From: Hetaerina americana
Taxonomy: Eukaryota > Arthropoda > Insecta > Odonata > Calopterygidae
Length of the DNA stretch: 64,000 bases
Direction of reading: 5' to 3'
Assembly: GCA_022747635.1 (NCBI GenBank)
Contig: JAKTNV010000061.1
Span: 2,495,501 to 2,559,500, forward strand
In this document: positions 36,057 through 48,744 of the stretch, in pieces
Numbering within the stretch: position 1 is the first letter of the stretch
Layout: each line of letters begins with the position of its first letter
Position numbers and translations under genes: made by a program
The notes under the pieces: generated by a model
Seen by the model: only the letters and a program-made list of their open reading frames with translations
Database searches by the model: none
What the model was told of the DNA's origin: nothing

Positions 36057-37335
36057 GAGTATTGTTCCCAAGAAAGAGTAAATGCATCCAAATATGTTGG
36101 AGTCAAGGAAATTTTTAGTTATGCTTTGCACTGATTTATTATCTGGGCCAGTCACAATATTTTATGTGCAAAACTAGGTTTGTGCATTCGCCATTAGTGA
36201 GTGCAACTATAGTATCATGATGTGGTATTCATTGCACAAACCTCTTGAGCAATAATCTTTGTTTGATATATTTTCCAATTATATCTATTTCCAAATCCAG
36301 AATATATTTCAAATGAGAGCTACTCAAACTGAACTCACTGAATTGGGAAAACATTTTCCCTTAGGCTGTTTCTAGGAAGTTCAATTACTCGTTAGGGGCA
36401 AGAAAGAAGCAGTGAATCCAAACGGCTAATCAAGGCAAGTGACTCCACTCAGAGAGTGAACTGTATGTTTGTTAAATGAAATCTAAGGGTTGTGAAGGAA
36501 GAGAAAGGGTGAGACAGGCTAATGAGCAGAAATGAAGGAATATTAGTGTCCGCGAGGACCCTTTGAAATTTGTATGAATAAAATGAGAATTAAAATTTTG
36601 AAGATGTTGCAAGGAGTGAAAACTCAATGAACATTATTGCCTAATTAGAAGAGAAATATAATGACAGGTAGGAGCAGAGCATTTTAGAGAGGAGAGGGAA
36701 GGAAAAGAAAACAGTAATAGATACATGTCATATTGATTGCTTGATGGATAGTTTTTAATTAAACATTTATCCTGAGGAAAATAAATCAGAGTATTATTCA
36801 TATTCACAGGGTATTATTATTAGCTGAAAAACAAACTCATCCCAATAATTCACAGCTAGATCTGTATCCGATTCTCCATATTATACTTGAATAAGTATTG
36901 AGTAACAGTAAAGTTAGATGTGATAAAATAAAAGTTACAGCATAAATAGTTAGGCCCTTTACTCTATGATATTGAACTCCAAATTTAACACAAGTTGGAA
37001 AAGCACCAAACAGATTCAAGGAAATAATATAATATGACATATGGAGAACGGGTAAGCATTCTACGGACTTGTGGATGGCACTGCTTCATGCTCTTGCAGA
37101 GAAGAAAGATTATATTAACATGAACAATAATAGCCAGTATGGAGTACAAATTTTTAACAAATCTAACTCCAGATGAATTTAATACAAATAAATCAATGGT
37201 TTGTAGCCATCTCAAGGAATACCTTTGAATGAGAGTCAGGAAAGACACACCAGTGGAAGTGAAAGAATTTTACTATTTAGACTGGTAAGATCACATGCAA
37301 TGAAAGAAGTATTCAATCAGAACGGACGAGTACCT
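36057..37335. other. Spacer between the inverted arms
   Basis: About 1.28 kb, not repeated elsewhere in the window as far as I can see. The right part (37050-37335, plus) carries decayed LINE coding sequence leading into the right arm, including VKEFYYLDW, which resembles the VExFxYLG block. The left part is unassigned. Confidence 0.55.
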
Positions 37336-38690
37336 ATGGCAAAAAATCACGTACAAAATATAACATATAATCAAATATCATTGATATAAAGAAGTGATTT
37401 GCTAAAAGATATAAGTGGAACCAATCAACAATGGAAGAAGATTTGGGCATGATGGAAATGTGATGCTATAGAAGAATTATGAAAATAAAAAGGTAAAAAA
37501 AGAGGTACTTTGAACTGCTGGTGAAGATAGAAGCATATGGAGGACACTTGCAGAAAGGGAAATTGATTGGACATATCCTGAGGCAAGATAGTTTACTGAA
37601 GACCATAATTGAAGGTAGCATAGAAAGGGCTAGAATAGCCGAGGTATGCCTAGGATGAACAATGAGAAGCAGACTGATGGAAAATGTAATTGCAAGGAGC
37701 TGCAAAGGAATGAAGAGATTGGCAGGAACATGATAAAGTCTGGAGAGATCTAACCAACCAATCCTTGGACTGTTAACTTGTGGTAATGATGATGATTCAT
37801 TATTAATGATTATTGAATAATTAATTTTTTTAATTTGCTTAACAGTGGATGCTCACGTTCTATTATTTGAATGTAATGCAAATAAAATAAAATTAAAGCA
37901 TCCCATTATGATTATCATGATCCCAGCAAAACTTTCACACTGACCCCTATGTGATCACAGCAAGTGGAATCAAATGTACAGGAATATTAGTTGAATGTAG
38001 TTGGCTGAAGTCATTTTGCATGATTTTTGTTGAAACAATGTCTAATTGATTAAATGTTGACTGGAACACATTACAGATACCAAACACCAATTGTCTCAGT
38101 CAAATTGATGCAATACAATGGGATACAGATTTGTTCAAAATTGGGATTATGACTCAAGGATTTTCTTTTAATAAATAATCCATCTCTTTCAAGTCTTGAA
38201 AAAACTAAAATTTTGTCTTCATTAATGAATGACCAAATACTAACATGAAACTTTCTTAAAAACTGTCTTACTTGTTTGAACACATCACAATGCCTGCAAT
38301 AATTGGATAGAAAACTTTGCTAGAGTTGCATATTTTAAAAATATCATTATGTTAGACTAATATACTTGACCAAAGAGAGAAGACCTCAGGAGCGAAAAAA
38401 TGTAATCGAGACATGTTTTACATGCTGTAATACTGAAAGCTTAAGGCCTTCATGAAATATTAACACTAGTTCTTACAGATTTTCATGAACTTCCATTTTC
38501 CAACTTGTCTTCAGTTACTTTCATTTCAAAGAATGAATCTGAAGTAACAAAAAGAAACTATTATACATTTGTTTTTACGATCTAGCTTTATGGGTATGTA
38601 CTCACATTTAACTTGATTCAGAAAAGAAATACTTAGTTATTCCACAATATTTTATTAAACACGACCCAGGTTTCAACTTACAAAGTCATC
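37336..38690 (-). repeat. Large inverted repeat, right arm (1355 bp)
   Basis: Mirror of 34702-36056. On the plus strand 37460-37800 reads GKLIGHILRQDSLLKTIIEG and then NVIARSCKGMKRLAGT, a LINE C-terminal block. The LINE context runs into this arm from the spacer, so the right arm is more likely the original and the left arm the copy; that is inference. Confidence 0.93.
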
Positions 38691-38699
38691 TACTACCAG

Positions 38700-39215
38700 A
38701 TGTATCAAGGAAAGGTCTAAAATAAGGACTTTGGTAATATTTAGCAAACCTACAGCTGCTCTATAGTGGGAATAATACAAGAACAACAAACATAAGCATG
38801 TACAAAATAGAAGTGTGGTCATTGGTCACCTGCAGAACAGACATTTGGATTGAAATAAACTGAAGACATTCAAAAGAAAGTTTCAAAATAAAAATAGAAT
38901 TCAATTAGGGAATGCATTGAATGAATACATACATTATAATGAGGAACAAATGTATAACTGACGTAGATATAGTCACGCATATCAAATCAGAAAGACTGGT
39001 GGCCGACAATTTTTAGAGGATAGGGGAAGAATAAATAGCAAAAGATCAATGGGGTGAGTAATGTATGTACATGCCAAGAGAAGGGAGGGAAGATGTAAAA
39101 AGAGATGTACTGATCACACAATAGAAGATATAAGACAAATGAGAGGTAGATTAAAATTAAAGAAGAGGATAACAGATAATAAAAGAGAATGGATTCAGAT
39201 GCTAAATATGTAATG
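38700..39215 (+). mobile_element. LINE C-terminal fragment
   Basis: The plus-strand translation gives MYKIEVWSLVTCRTD-like and then RREGRCKKRCTDHTIEDIRQ and NKREWIQ. This resembles the KRxxGRPxxRWxDDI and DRxxW motifs near the end of several LINE families. It has multiple stops and is an old relic. Confidence 0.45.
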
Positions 39216-41289
39216 AGAAATTTTCCAAAATAGTACAAAACTTAGCTGAATAACATATTGAGTCTTGCTAGGAAGGTCACCTCTGACTGAATGATTTGCA
39301 CCAAAATAAAATCAACTGTCAACTAATTTTATTAATGTGAAAAAATATACTTGATGCATTACTTTCTTTTTTACAATTTCTGCTTGCAAAAATGAGGTTG
39401 AGCATTGATAGAGTTATTTGAGGGAGCTCATGCGTGAATTCTATTTATTGACTAAAAAGAAGATTGAAAATCATTGGAGACCTAATTCCCTCTTCCTTTA
39501 AATAGAAAAGGGTATAAAAGGCTTACCAAGGAATCCTACACAGATATTCCTGATGCAATAATTGGGTGATTCTTCCAAGAAAGTTGACAAGGTCAGATGG
39601 TGTTCCCAGGGAGGAACTCGAGTCAAACATTTTCAAGTGACCCCTTCAGTTCAATTTTATTTCTGTGGACTACCATATTTGTCCAGGAGGTGGTCACCTG
39701 TAAAAGAGGCAAATGACCAAGTTAAAGATAGGATAAAGTTTCTCCCTTTAAGTAAGATGGGACATTTTCTACAGTTAATGCAACAATGTTCCTGCAAAAT
39801 ACCAAAACATTTATCTTTTACTTCAATTACATAAGGTACTGTTGCTAATTACCAAGATATGTAATATTAACTTATGCTAATGAAATGTTAACTCTACAGG
39901 CATAGGATGGAATTGTGATTATTTAATTATGAGATTAATATAAATGTGAAAATACATGCCCACCCGATGGATTCCTACTATGGTGCGGTAAATGGAAATA
40001 CAATCATAATGTTTTTTCATTTACCCCACCAATAATTCTCAAAATATATATCTGAAATAACTAGACCATGTGAATGCCCAATTATTGAACGATTCTTAAG
40101 ACGAAATGATAAATATTAACATATTGTAATTCTGATTCTATTTTCTAAAATTAAATTCCCATTGATTAAAAAGATATTATTTCAACCAGACACTCTTCCA
40201 GCTTATATGGCTCCACAGTGCATATGCCTATAATACAAAGGCAGAAGTCATTATCATGGAGCTTATATCTTACTCCATTACTCAGCCACAGACCACAAAC
40301 TAATTATGCCAAATTCTTATTTTGGCCATTCTGTTCATCTTATTGATCTCATTTTTATTATTCTGCATGGACAAAGCTACATAGCCAAAATAATATGATG
40401 GGAAGCTAGAAATATTCACTGTCACTGCTTGTATTAGTTTGATAAGGAACTTGACATGAAACCAGAACATTAAAATTAACTGAGTTGGGACATTGAATCA
40501 ATTCAGAAGGATAGATCTGCCAAACAATGAGTTATCTCCCTAAATGAACAATGACTGAAACAGTTTTTAAATAAATTTATTTTAATAAATCTATCAAAAC
40601 TCTTATGTGATTAATTTTGGCCATATTAATGATTAATTCAAGACAACTGTGTGAATTGGGGTAGCACGGTTTAAAAAGCGTAATAGTAATAAATATAGTA
40701 ATAAATATAGTAATAAATATAGTAATAAAATAAGTTGAGTACTGATTCTGTTACCTCTGATTTTCAAATCATTGTTTGACTTGAATATGAGTAATGATCA
40801 TTAGGTAAGCCTAATTGTTATCAGTTTTCAAGTAACCGGACCACTTCGAATGATTTGAAAGTTAAACGTATATCTCAGCAAATTTCCAAGGGGAAGAAAA
40901 TGGCATGAAGGATTATCTAAGGCAAGCAGAAGCTGTTTTTTTGGGGTGCATTTTTCTCTTACCCAATCTATAAATTACAAGTTGGTTAAATCAAACTAAA
41001 ATAAAATGAGGTTTTCACTCCATGTTGAAAAATTCTCAAGATAGTCTTATAATGCCTTCCACCAACAAAAAAACCTGAATAGATACAAAGTCTACAAGCA
41101 AGTGCTTACCTAAATAACATCATTAATATAGTAATGCATCTGAAAGTTATGTATTGCAGAAAAATAATTGTAAAAATCTAATTGTCCACCCATTGGAGTC
41201 CTACCATAGCACTCCAACTCTGATCAGCCAACTCATGAGTCTCTCTTTGAAACATTTCCATTCTCTCCGGCTGAGTCAAGAGACAAGAG
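39216..41289. other. Unassigned AT-rich sequence
   Basis: No gene is recognised. The 90-codon ORF at 39562-39834 has no motif or splice support. A short 12-bp tandem array is listed separately. Confidence 0.35.
40682..40733. repeat. 12-bp tandem repeat, about four units
   Basis: The unit ATAGTAATAAAT is repeated about four times with no visible change. Confidence 0.9.
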
Positions 41290-42160
41290 GATTGAAGTGT
41301 CACTCCCAAGTAACATAGTTGTGAGACAGTCTAAGATGTCTCCCAAGTTTCCTTCATTCACTGCCTTTTGGAGTACTTTTTTACTAATGGGTGTATTTGT
41401 TTTTTAATTATCACTTAATACATTATATAGAGAAAGTTTGACATACCCTGCGACACTTGATGTGGAAAGGAAGACTATCTGGTAGTATAAGAATATAACA
41501 AAATAAACACTTTCTATTCATATTAGATACTGTACCAAGAAAACACAAGAGGAATATATTACTATGGCTAAGGTATACATATGTGTGATCATTACTCCAG
41601 GGGTCTTTTATTGAAGTGCATTAATACTGTTACTTCTCGATATTACAATGACATTTAGGAAAGATTTTACCTTGTTCTCTCAACAGTTTCACGAAATGAT
41701 AGTTAGGATGCATAAGATAACATTATCTAAACATTAATCACCAGTCTGGTCAGTATGAATACATTTTTCAAAGTCGTAGCTAGTCAATATTTTGAAGGAT
41801 CTTAAATCTTCCGAAAAAATAATCACTATCATTCTGAAAACCAAAACTCCTTTGACTAAAAATATATCCGTATTAACATATTCATATTTATGTGACTTGA
41901 AAAACAAAGCATGTTCATCTTTTAAAGCACGTCATACAATCACAGTAAGTATCTATTAACGCTGATTTGTTCTTTCTTCTGAAAGTGGAACCACCATCAT
42001 TTGAAAATTTTCCAGGCTTCACTTTCTCTAAAATCCCAAACTACCATTGTTTTCAATTTTTTATGGTTTCCATTAATGTCCACTATGTTCGTCAAACCAG
42101 GAACAGGGCCAGAAATACTTCTAAATGTAAATCTACCATATAAATGTAAGTATACTATCA
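41290..42160 (+). repeat. Dispersed repeat D, copy 2
   Basis: Collinear with 29690-30890 (see that entry), including the GAGACAGTC and AAGATGTC-type start and the ACATATTCATATTTATGTGA block near 41876. It is non-coding. Confidence 0.6.
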
Positions 42161-42724
42161 ATGTAAAGTCATTTATGCATAAATTTATGTAAATCTTACC
42201 CTGTACGTCACCACGGTTTCATGAAGCATGGATGTTGACCTAGCAGTAAATCAGGTGATTAAGTACACTAGGGAAGTTCAAGTTCTTGCACGTAATGTTT
42301 CCAACTGTTATGATATCAAATAGTGTGAGGGAAAAAGGTTTGTTTTTACAATAAATATCGGGTCTACATTCAATTTCTGTTAACTTCCCACTATGATATA
42401 ATTAGTTCTGCAATGAGTAATGCACCGAAGCAGCTACAGAAGGCTAAGCATGTGTATCATGGAGTTCAATTATATGGTAATTCAACCAGGAACAGCTACC
42501 ATTTTGTCAAACATTTTCGGTTAAGTTTAAATGTGTTTTTCCGGATTGGAAAACATTAACAATAGAACATTTATTTTCTTTCCCATTATAAGGTTATTGG
42601 AGAAAGTACGAATTTAGTGTCGTAACGGTGCGGAAATGTTTTATTTGATTGTCAATATTTTTATCTTCATTGCAAGAAATAAAGCGGAATTCTGAAGAGG
42701 CATTAATTACCTTAAATCATAGGG

Positions 42725-42815
42725 TCGTAAGGAATCAACCAGAGGGCCCGGGGATCGTACCCGGGCCCTCTGGTCCAAAGTCCAGCGAATGTCCACTGGG
42801 CTATCAAGTCCCTAC
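42725..42815 (-). repeat. tRNA-like fragment with a 15-bp perfect hairpin
   Basis: On the minus strand, TTGATAGCCCAGTGGACATT resembles an A-box region and GGGTACGATCCCCGG a degraded B box. ACCAGAGGGCCCGGG and its exact reverse complement flank a 7-base loop (about 42737-42773). It may be a SINE head or tRNA pseudogene. There is no acceptor stem, so it is not a functional tRNA. Confidence 0.45.
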
Positions 42816-42837
42816 TAGCATTGCGGACAAATATTAA

Positions 42838-44289
42838 AATTGATGAACCTAAATAGAACTAAAGTTGAACAGGAAGTTCGTAAACTACAAATAAAGTGAA
42901 AGCGCAAAAATTGAGTTATTTACCTTTCCGGAGTAACAATTAGCAGCAATGGGGAACTCATCTCTTCGATCAGCTGATCATGAGAGAGCAATATCTCTGT
43001 CAGCTTTCCTCTCCGAAGTGTCTCTCTAGATTTATGTGATTGCGATGCGATGTATTTTTCAACTGCCGAACAAATGTAGTCAGCAATCCTCTAAATTCAA
43101 TGGTAGGTAGTGACCAACAAGATTTTAGCGTAAGTTAAAGAATTCCCCACGTAGGCAGCTTATGGTAACGCCAATTCAACATCTCGTCCATAGCTTTTTA
43201 CCTCGCCTCACGTAGAAATTTAAGGGTCTGCAAGACATAAACGCAGCTATATTTGTATTATTTGAAAAATACATTAATATACGTAAATTATTTCCAGTTA
43301 TATCATTAGGTATAGTCAACGTAATGAAATCATAAAAAAATAACCAATATGAGAATATACGTGAATTCAGGTACTCAAAATGATACTGCACGGTCAATAC
43401 TCAGCCAAAGAAAAACCAATTTTCTGGCCTTGGGAAAAATGGCTGAAAATGGACAACTATGACCCTCGGAAAGTCTTTCTTCAATTGTGCCATATCGCCG
43501 TCTGGCGAACTGGAAAAAGATGAAATATTATGGTAAGATATTTATTTAAAAAAACATTATTTCGCGCGACTTACCCCCAAGTACGAAATTAAAATTCAGA
43601 TTTTGGATATTTTCAATTGGAATATTTTTGTAACAAATTCATTACGGCTTACGAAAATAACTACGTTAAATCGTCAAGGAATTCACATTTCAGTGCATTT
43701 TCACAAATCTCGAACATGATCAGAAGAGTGGCAAATGGAAAATAGTTCTTCGTAATCAAAAGCGACGACGTCTCATCAGTATACTATAACCATTCGAAGA
43801 AAGTGAAAGAGCGCGTCAGGAAACCTCTCGTCAAATCCCGCCATCGGGATATGTCGAAATGCCTTAATTTAGGAATGACACTCTGCATATGCAAATTTAT
43901 GTTAATGAAAGTTATCCGGCATTAAGTAACAAAGAAAAATTAGCGTAAAAGTTTTTTCAGCCAGAAGATTTTCGTTTAGGGTTGAGTTTGACAGTCGCCT
44001 GGAAAATAAAATTCGCTGAATGAGGTTTATAAGAGAAATTTGGCCAAACATGCTTCACTTATCCGAAGACGCTTACCTGTGACTATTTCCGCTCTTGCTA
44101 CCTCTTGTGCACCGGCGAAAAGTGCATACTCCTCTCTCTCCCTCTCTCTCCATCACTAAAAGTCACCTGTTATCGCCGCCGTTCGAAGGAATAGTGAGAC
44201 CTTGAAGTAAGGTTTAGAACATGGAGGGCGAGGGGAGGGTACAATAATGGTTCGCGAAAGGTATCGCGAAATATAGAATTATACTGGAG
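42838..44289. other. Unassigned sequence
   Basis: No gene is recognised. A CT-rich run lies at about 44128-44152. Confidence 0.3.
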
Positions 44290-44470
44290 GGTTTGGAGAC
44301 CCATTTGAAACTTGTACATGAATGAGACGGCAGAGGCAAGGGCAGCAGAGAGGGAATCGAACTGGGCAACAATATTTGGCAGGGGAGTGAGACAGGGTTG
44401 CCCGTAATCATCGGTTCTATTCAATGCATATGCTAACGAAATGCTTAAGGATGACACGGGAAAGTATTGA
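44290..44470 (+). mobile_element. LINE reverse-transcriptase fragment
   Basis: The plus strand reads NLYMNETAEARA, then ATIFGRGVRQGCP, a stop, and SSVLFNAYANEMLKDD. This is the GRGVRQGCPLSPLLFNxYxEEM block of LINE reverse transcriptases. Only this block survives. The overlapping minus-strand ORFs are shadows. Confidence 0.7.
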
Positions 44471-45019
44471 GCTGAGAATAATAGGTTATATCCGATGCAA
44501 GGTCGGTGAAGGTAGGTACTCGTGTAAGGTAAAAGAAAGAAAGAATCAATGAAAATTAGAATATTTAAAAAATGTTATCATTATTTGGGATTAAGCACTA
44601 TGGTGGCTTAGAGCGGAGTTATTAATTCCTGTTGGCTAATTATTAGTCAACTGACGTCAAATTTAGCAAACCATATTATGACAATTTGCTAACTTTTGAA
44701 TAATGTGAGGGTTTACATTTTTAGCTGAAGGTTGTCTGTAGTGTACAATTCCATGTCTATTGATTGCATGCCATTCCTGTGATTTTCATGTTAACTCTTA
44801 CTTATTTTTTAATATTCGATGATTGTAAAAAAACACGAAATAGGAGCAAGAATGTTATTGTTAAAAAAGTCATGATCTTTTTTTATCGAGACTAAAACAT
44901 TAGGTAGTTCATTAACATATCTGTTTCTTTTTACTCTGTTGCCCTTACCTACTGTCAGTTACGTATGCCCCCTAATATTCATACAAACTACAATGCAACA
45001 ATTTCAGAGTGTAAAACTC

Positions 45020-45112
45020 ATCCACCATGACTGGGATTCAAACCTGGATGCATAAACAGGCTAGAGGATTGAATGGTCCAAGGTTTACGAATCGCCAAAC
45101 CTTGTTACACAT
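45020..45112 (-). repeat. Possible SINE head (weak)
   Basis: On the minus strand, GGTTTGAATCCCAGTCATGG contains a B-box-like element, with GGTTTGGCGATTCGTAAAC upstream in roughly the A-box position. Nothing else supports it. Confidence 0.3.
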
Positions 45113-46069
45113 TTTTAATTTTGGTATATAATGCTTCTAGGATGAAATACTTATACTATTACGGGTTATAACAAATTGACAAACTGCCATCTTTGTCTCA
45201 AGAGTCTGCTTTAGGAAGAACTAAGGGAAAATAACCCTTTTTTGGTCTTTTCATGAAGTTCAGATGTTTATTTGATGTAGCTATATAGCCACGTCCTAGA
45301 AATAATTAATATACGTTTTTAGAATAAGTGGAAAGAAGCCACTGGGTGATAAACTCCATTGAACAGTGACTATTATACTAGTGTACTTATTATAATATTG
45401 TTTGTATGTGATGTGCACGGCGTGAGAAGTTGTATTGCAAAAGTGAATAATGTGTAAACGGTGTGTGATTTTGAACGGTTTATGAAATTGAAGAGTGCTT
45501 GATTATGGACGGAGTGCTGCGATGGACGGAGCGTCGTAGGTATGGTGTGAGCTTAGCCCTTGTGTGATGGTAAAGGTGCAGTTGGTAATCTGAGAGTTTT
45601 ATTGATACAAGAAAATTTTGTCTCATATCTCTTCTTCTTGTGAATGTATGCATGTGAATTATTAGAGTGACCGTTGACCAGACTTGAACGTTGCACCGGG
45701 ACAATTGCCTAATTGCAACGATATACATTCTTAAATAAATAATGGATAAAAATTACAGAGCTGATACGACTCATTTACGAGAAATATATTCAAATGTTTT
45801 TTTCTTAGGAGTAACTCTGCATCGCTTCAATGTATTTTATATTATTAGACTCGGCCAAAGTTTTTTATAACGTGTTAGCGCGAGGGTGACAATTTTCTTC
45901 CCAAATTATCACGGGCACTTCCGCAAAAAATTTTTCCTAATTCAGCTAAATCGAGAATCGTATAATCAGGTTGCAATTTTAATCTTGCTCAATTAGAAAA
46001 ATGAGCTTCTTCTAGGAAAAATCCTTTTTCGGAATGGCCATCTACTGCTTTATCGTATTATTTTTCCAT

Positions 46070-46945
46070 AGTCACTAGTAAGATACGTTTATTTGACGAC
46101 GATGCTGTGGTTTACCGTGATATCCGTGATCCTGAGGACACAGCAGCTTTATCAGATGACTTTAATGCTATACAACGCTGGTGCGACACTTAGCAATAAG
46201 AATTAAACTTAAAAAAGGGCGTAGTGATACATTTTTGGAAAAAGAGCAATACTTCCCGAACGCCTGCTGCATCGGGAAGACCGAAATGGAATGCGTAGAC
46301 GCAACTAAATACCTATGCGTTACCCTCTCTTACAACCTCTCCTGGGCGAAACACATATGGTGAATATGTGGACAAGCTAACAAAAAAGTAGGATTCATTA
46401 GAAGATTAATGGGTAAATGTGTTAAAAAGCACAAAGAGAAATGTTATCTTTCGTTGGTTGGGCCTCATTTAGAATATGCTGCAAGTATATGGGATCCTCA
46501 CGAAGTTGGATCATTTGCCGAATTATTTTGCGTGCTGCCTAGAGGAGCTAGATTTTTGAAACGTTGTTATGATAAATTTAGTAGCGTGTCCAAAATATTA
46601 GAGGAGCTAGGCTGGGATTCGCTCAAGGAGCGAAGGTTAAATTACAGATTGAAGCTCTTGCAGAAATTGGAAAGGTGTCTCTTTAGCAGTGTTGTTGAAA
46701 ATGTATTATTACACCCATCATACTACGGTTGGAGATATCCACTCAATAAAATTATAGAGAGATTAAGCGTAGAACATATATATTTATAATGTTATTTTTT
46801 CCACGAACGGTAAAGGATCAGAATAACATAGTCCGACCGTGGTAGGGTCATATGTGGGTCAACATTAGTCTGGTGTGTATCCACCACCTGCCACACACCC
46901 TGGCGGTGGCTTGCATGGTACTACAATTAAATAAATAAAAAATTA
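46070..46945 (+). pseudogene. LINE family B copy, RT catalytic block to 3' end
   Basis: The plus strand reads RLFDDDAVVYRDIRDPEDTA near 46088-46145, the catalytic F-ADD block with Ala changed to Asp. It continues IGKTEMECVDATKYLCVTLS near 46275 and WAKHIW, then the reading frame 46409-46789 with KCYLSLVGPHLEYAASIWDP and RGARFLKRCYDKFSSVSKIL. The 3' end has the family tail CTGCCACACACCCTGG and GGCTTGCATGGTACTA. Two or more frameshifts and stops make it inactive. The family is Jockey/CR1-like by these motifs. Confidence 0.85.
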
Positions 46946-48744
46946 TTTTTGATTCACCTCCTTTTTCTGGTCAGTCGAGTGTTGGAAAGTTTGGGCTTTT
47001 GTTTCAGGGTCATTGCCGTAGACCCCTGACACATCTTCAGTTATGACCAATTTTAGAAAACCTTGATCATTGTTTGCGGCTTGGAGCAAGTGCCCTGTAA
47101 GTGCAACATGACATTCTTGATGTTGGCGAGACAAAAGAGAATGCGACGAGGCAGCTGATTGCCATTCCGAAAAAAGGATTTTGCGATTATTTTGAAAAGT
47201 GGACGAGACGCTGGGATAAGTATATGAGATCCGAAGGAGAGTGATTCCAAGGGGACCAAGGTCTCATTGCTCTAGGTAGGTTATTTTCTGAGAATATTGT
47301 ATGGCTGGATACTTTCCGGAAAGGCCTCGTACAGCATAAAATAATTGTTGCATCTGATTAATTTATTAAATTCTAGTAAAAACAATGAACACGTCAATCT
47401 TAAGGTCGGTTTGATAGGAGTTGGTAGAGCATAATTTAATAATGAACAGCGCTCTATTCTGTATTGATAAAATTGGGTGTGTGGCATAAAATAATGGTAT
47501 CGAAATGGGACTATCAGTCTGAAATGTATGTACCAGCGGAATACCTGAATTTGGCCCTTTAAATACACTGTTCTCTAAATGATCTTCACTATGTACACCT
47601 TTGGGGTAGGAAAAGGAAGAAATAAATGATTTCAAAAGTTATTAAATGTATGCTTTAATAAGTTTTTTAGAAATAATCATAGATGACATCATCTGCTGAC
47701 AGGTTGTCTTGAACAGCATTTTCTTTTAGTTTTTTTCTGGTTGAAATGGATTTTTTTGTAAATTACCTTAAACTCACCATTTGCTGTGGAATGTCATTCT
47801 TTATATAATACTAAGCCCAACGGCGAGTGAAATTCGCGCATCAGCGTGGGGGGTCAGATCCTTAACGTTTGCCGTTAATGATTTAAGCCACTTAAATAAT
47901 TCCCCGAGTCACAAGAAAATCTATGTGCCCTGTCTGTACCTTTCTTTAAGGGTACGGTCAGTTTTCATGATGTCTCGTTACAGTGGCAATACAGGTATAC
48001 AGTATCATCTACAGGCGTATGGCAGGGCGTGAGAGCACTATTTCAACAAAATCGAGGTGACAAAATACAATGCATTACTTACTTGTAATGTCTTACTCGA
48101 AATTTGAGTTTTTCCCTTGAGGATTTGTTTAAATTAGATCATCATATCCTCCTGAATTTCTATTACTAATCCAAGCTGCAAGTAATGCTTACACAGTTTT
48201 CCTAAAATGGAGCATTGTTATTGACCTCTTGGTGCTGGTATTAAATTACAAATTATTTTCTCATTCCAAATTCACAATTTCCTCAGTGTTAAATGCAATG
48301 CATATTTATTTAAGTTAAGTTAAACTTCAATTCCCAATATTAATAATTGCATTTGAATTATAATTAATTATTGAGCTGTTTAAGAGTTAATTTAGTTTAA
48401 AAAATTAACTTCAGTGAAATATCATGCGACAAATGCTATCAATTTCGCAGAAAAAATCAACTTAGAAGCTAAATAAAGATAAATTTCCTTGTCTTATTGG
48501 TGTTCAAGTCTTCTTGTTCCTAGTGATATTGCTTCACACTGTTACCAGCCTAAAATTATTCTTATAAGGCTCCTTTTCTTTAGATGAATTAACATTTAGC
48601 AAGTTAAGTTCCATGTTAAGTTTTTTCAAATAAATAAACCCTTAATGCTTAAAATTGATTTGAAAAATAAATTAAGGAGTTAAATTAAAATTAACTTTTT
48701 ATCTTAGCGTGTTAACTCTGAACGCATTCATATTCAGTTGATCC
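46946..48744. other. Unassigned sequence
   Basis: No gene is recognised. Minus-strand ORFs at 47281-47635 lack motifs. Confidence 0.3.

Noticed and set aside
35109..38283. Two identical 70-codon ORFs (35109-35321 plus, 38071-38283 minus) as a conserved gene pair
   Set aside because: They match because they lie in the two arms of the large inverted repeat. The peptide has no recognisable motif.
39562..39834. 90-codon plus-strand ORF
   Set aside because: No recognisable motif, splice signal or composition change was seen.
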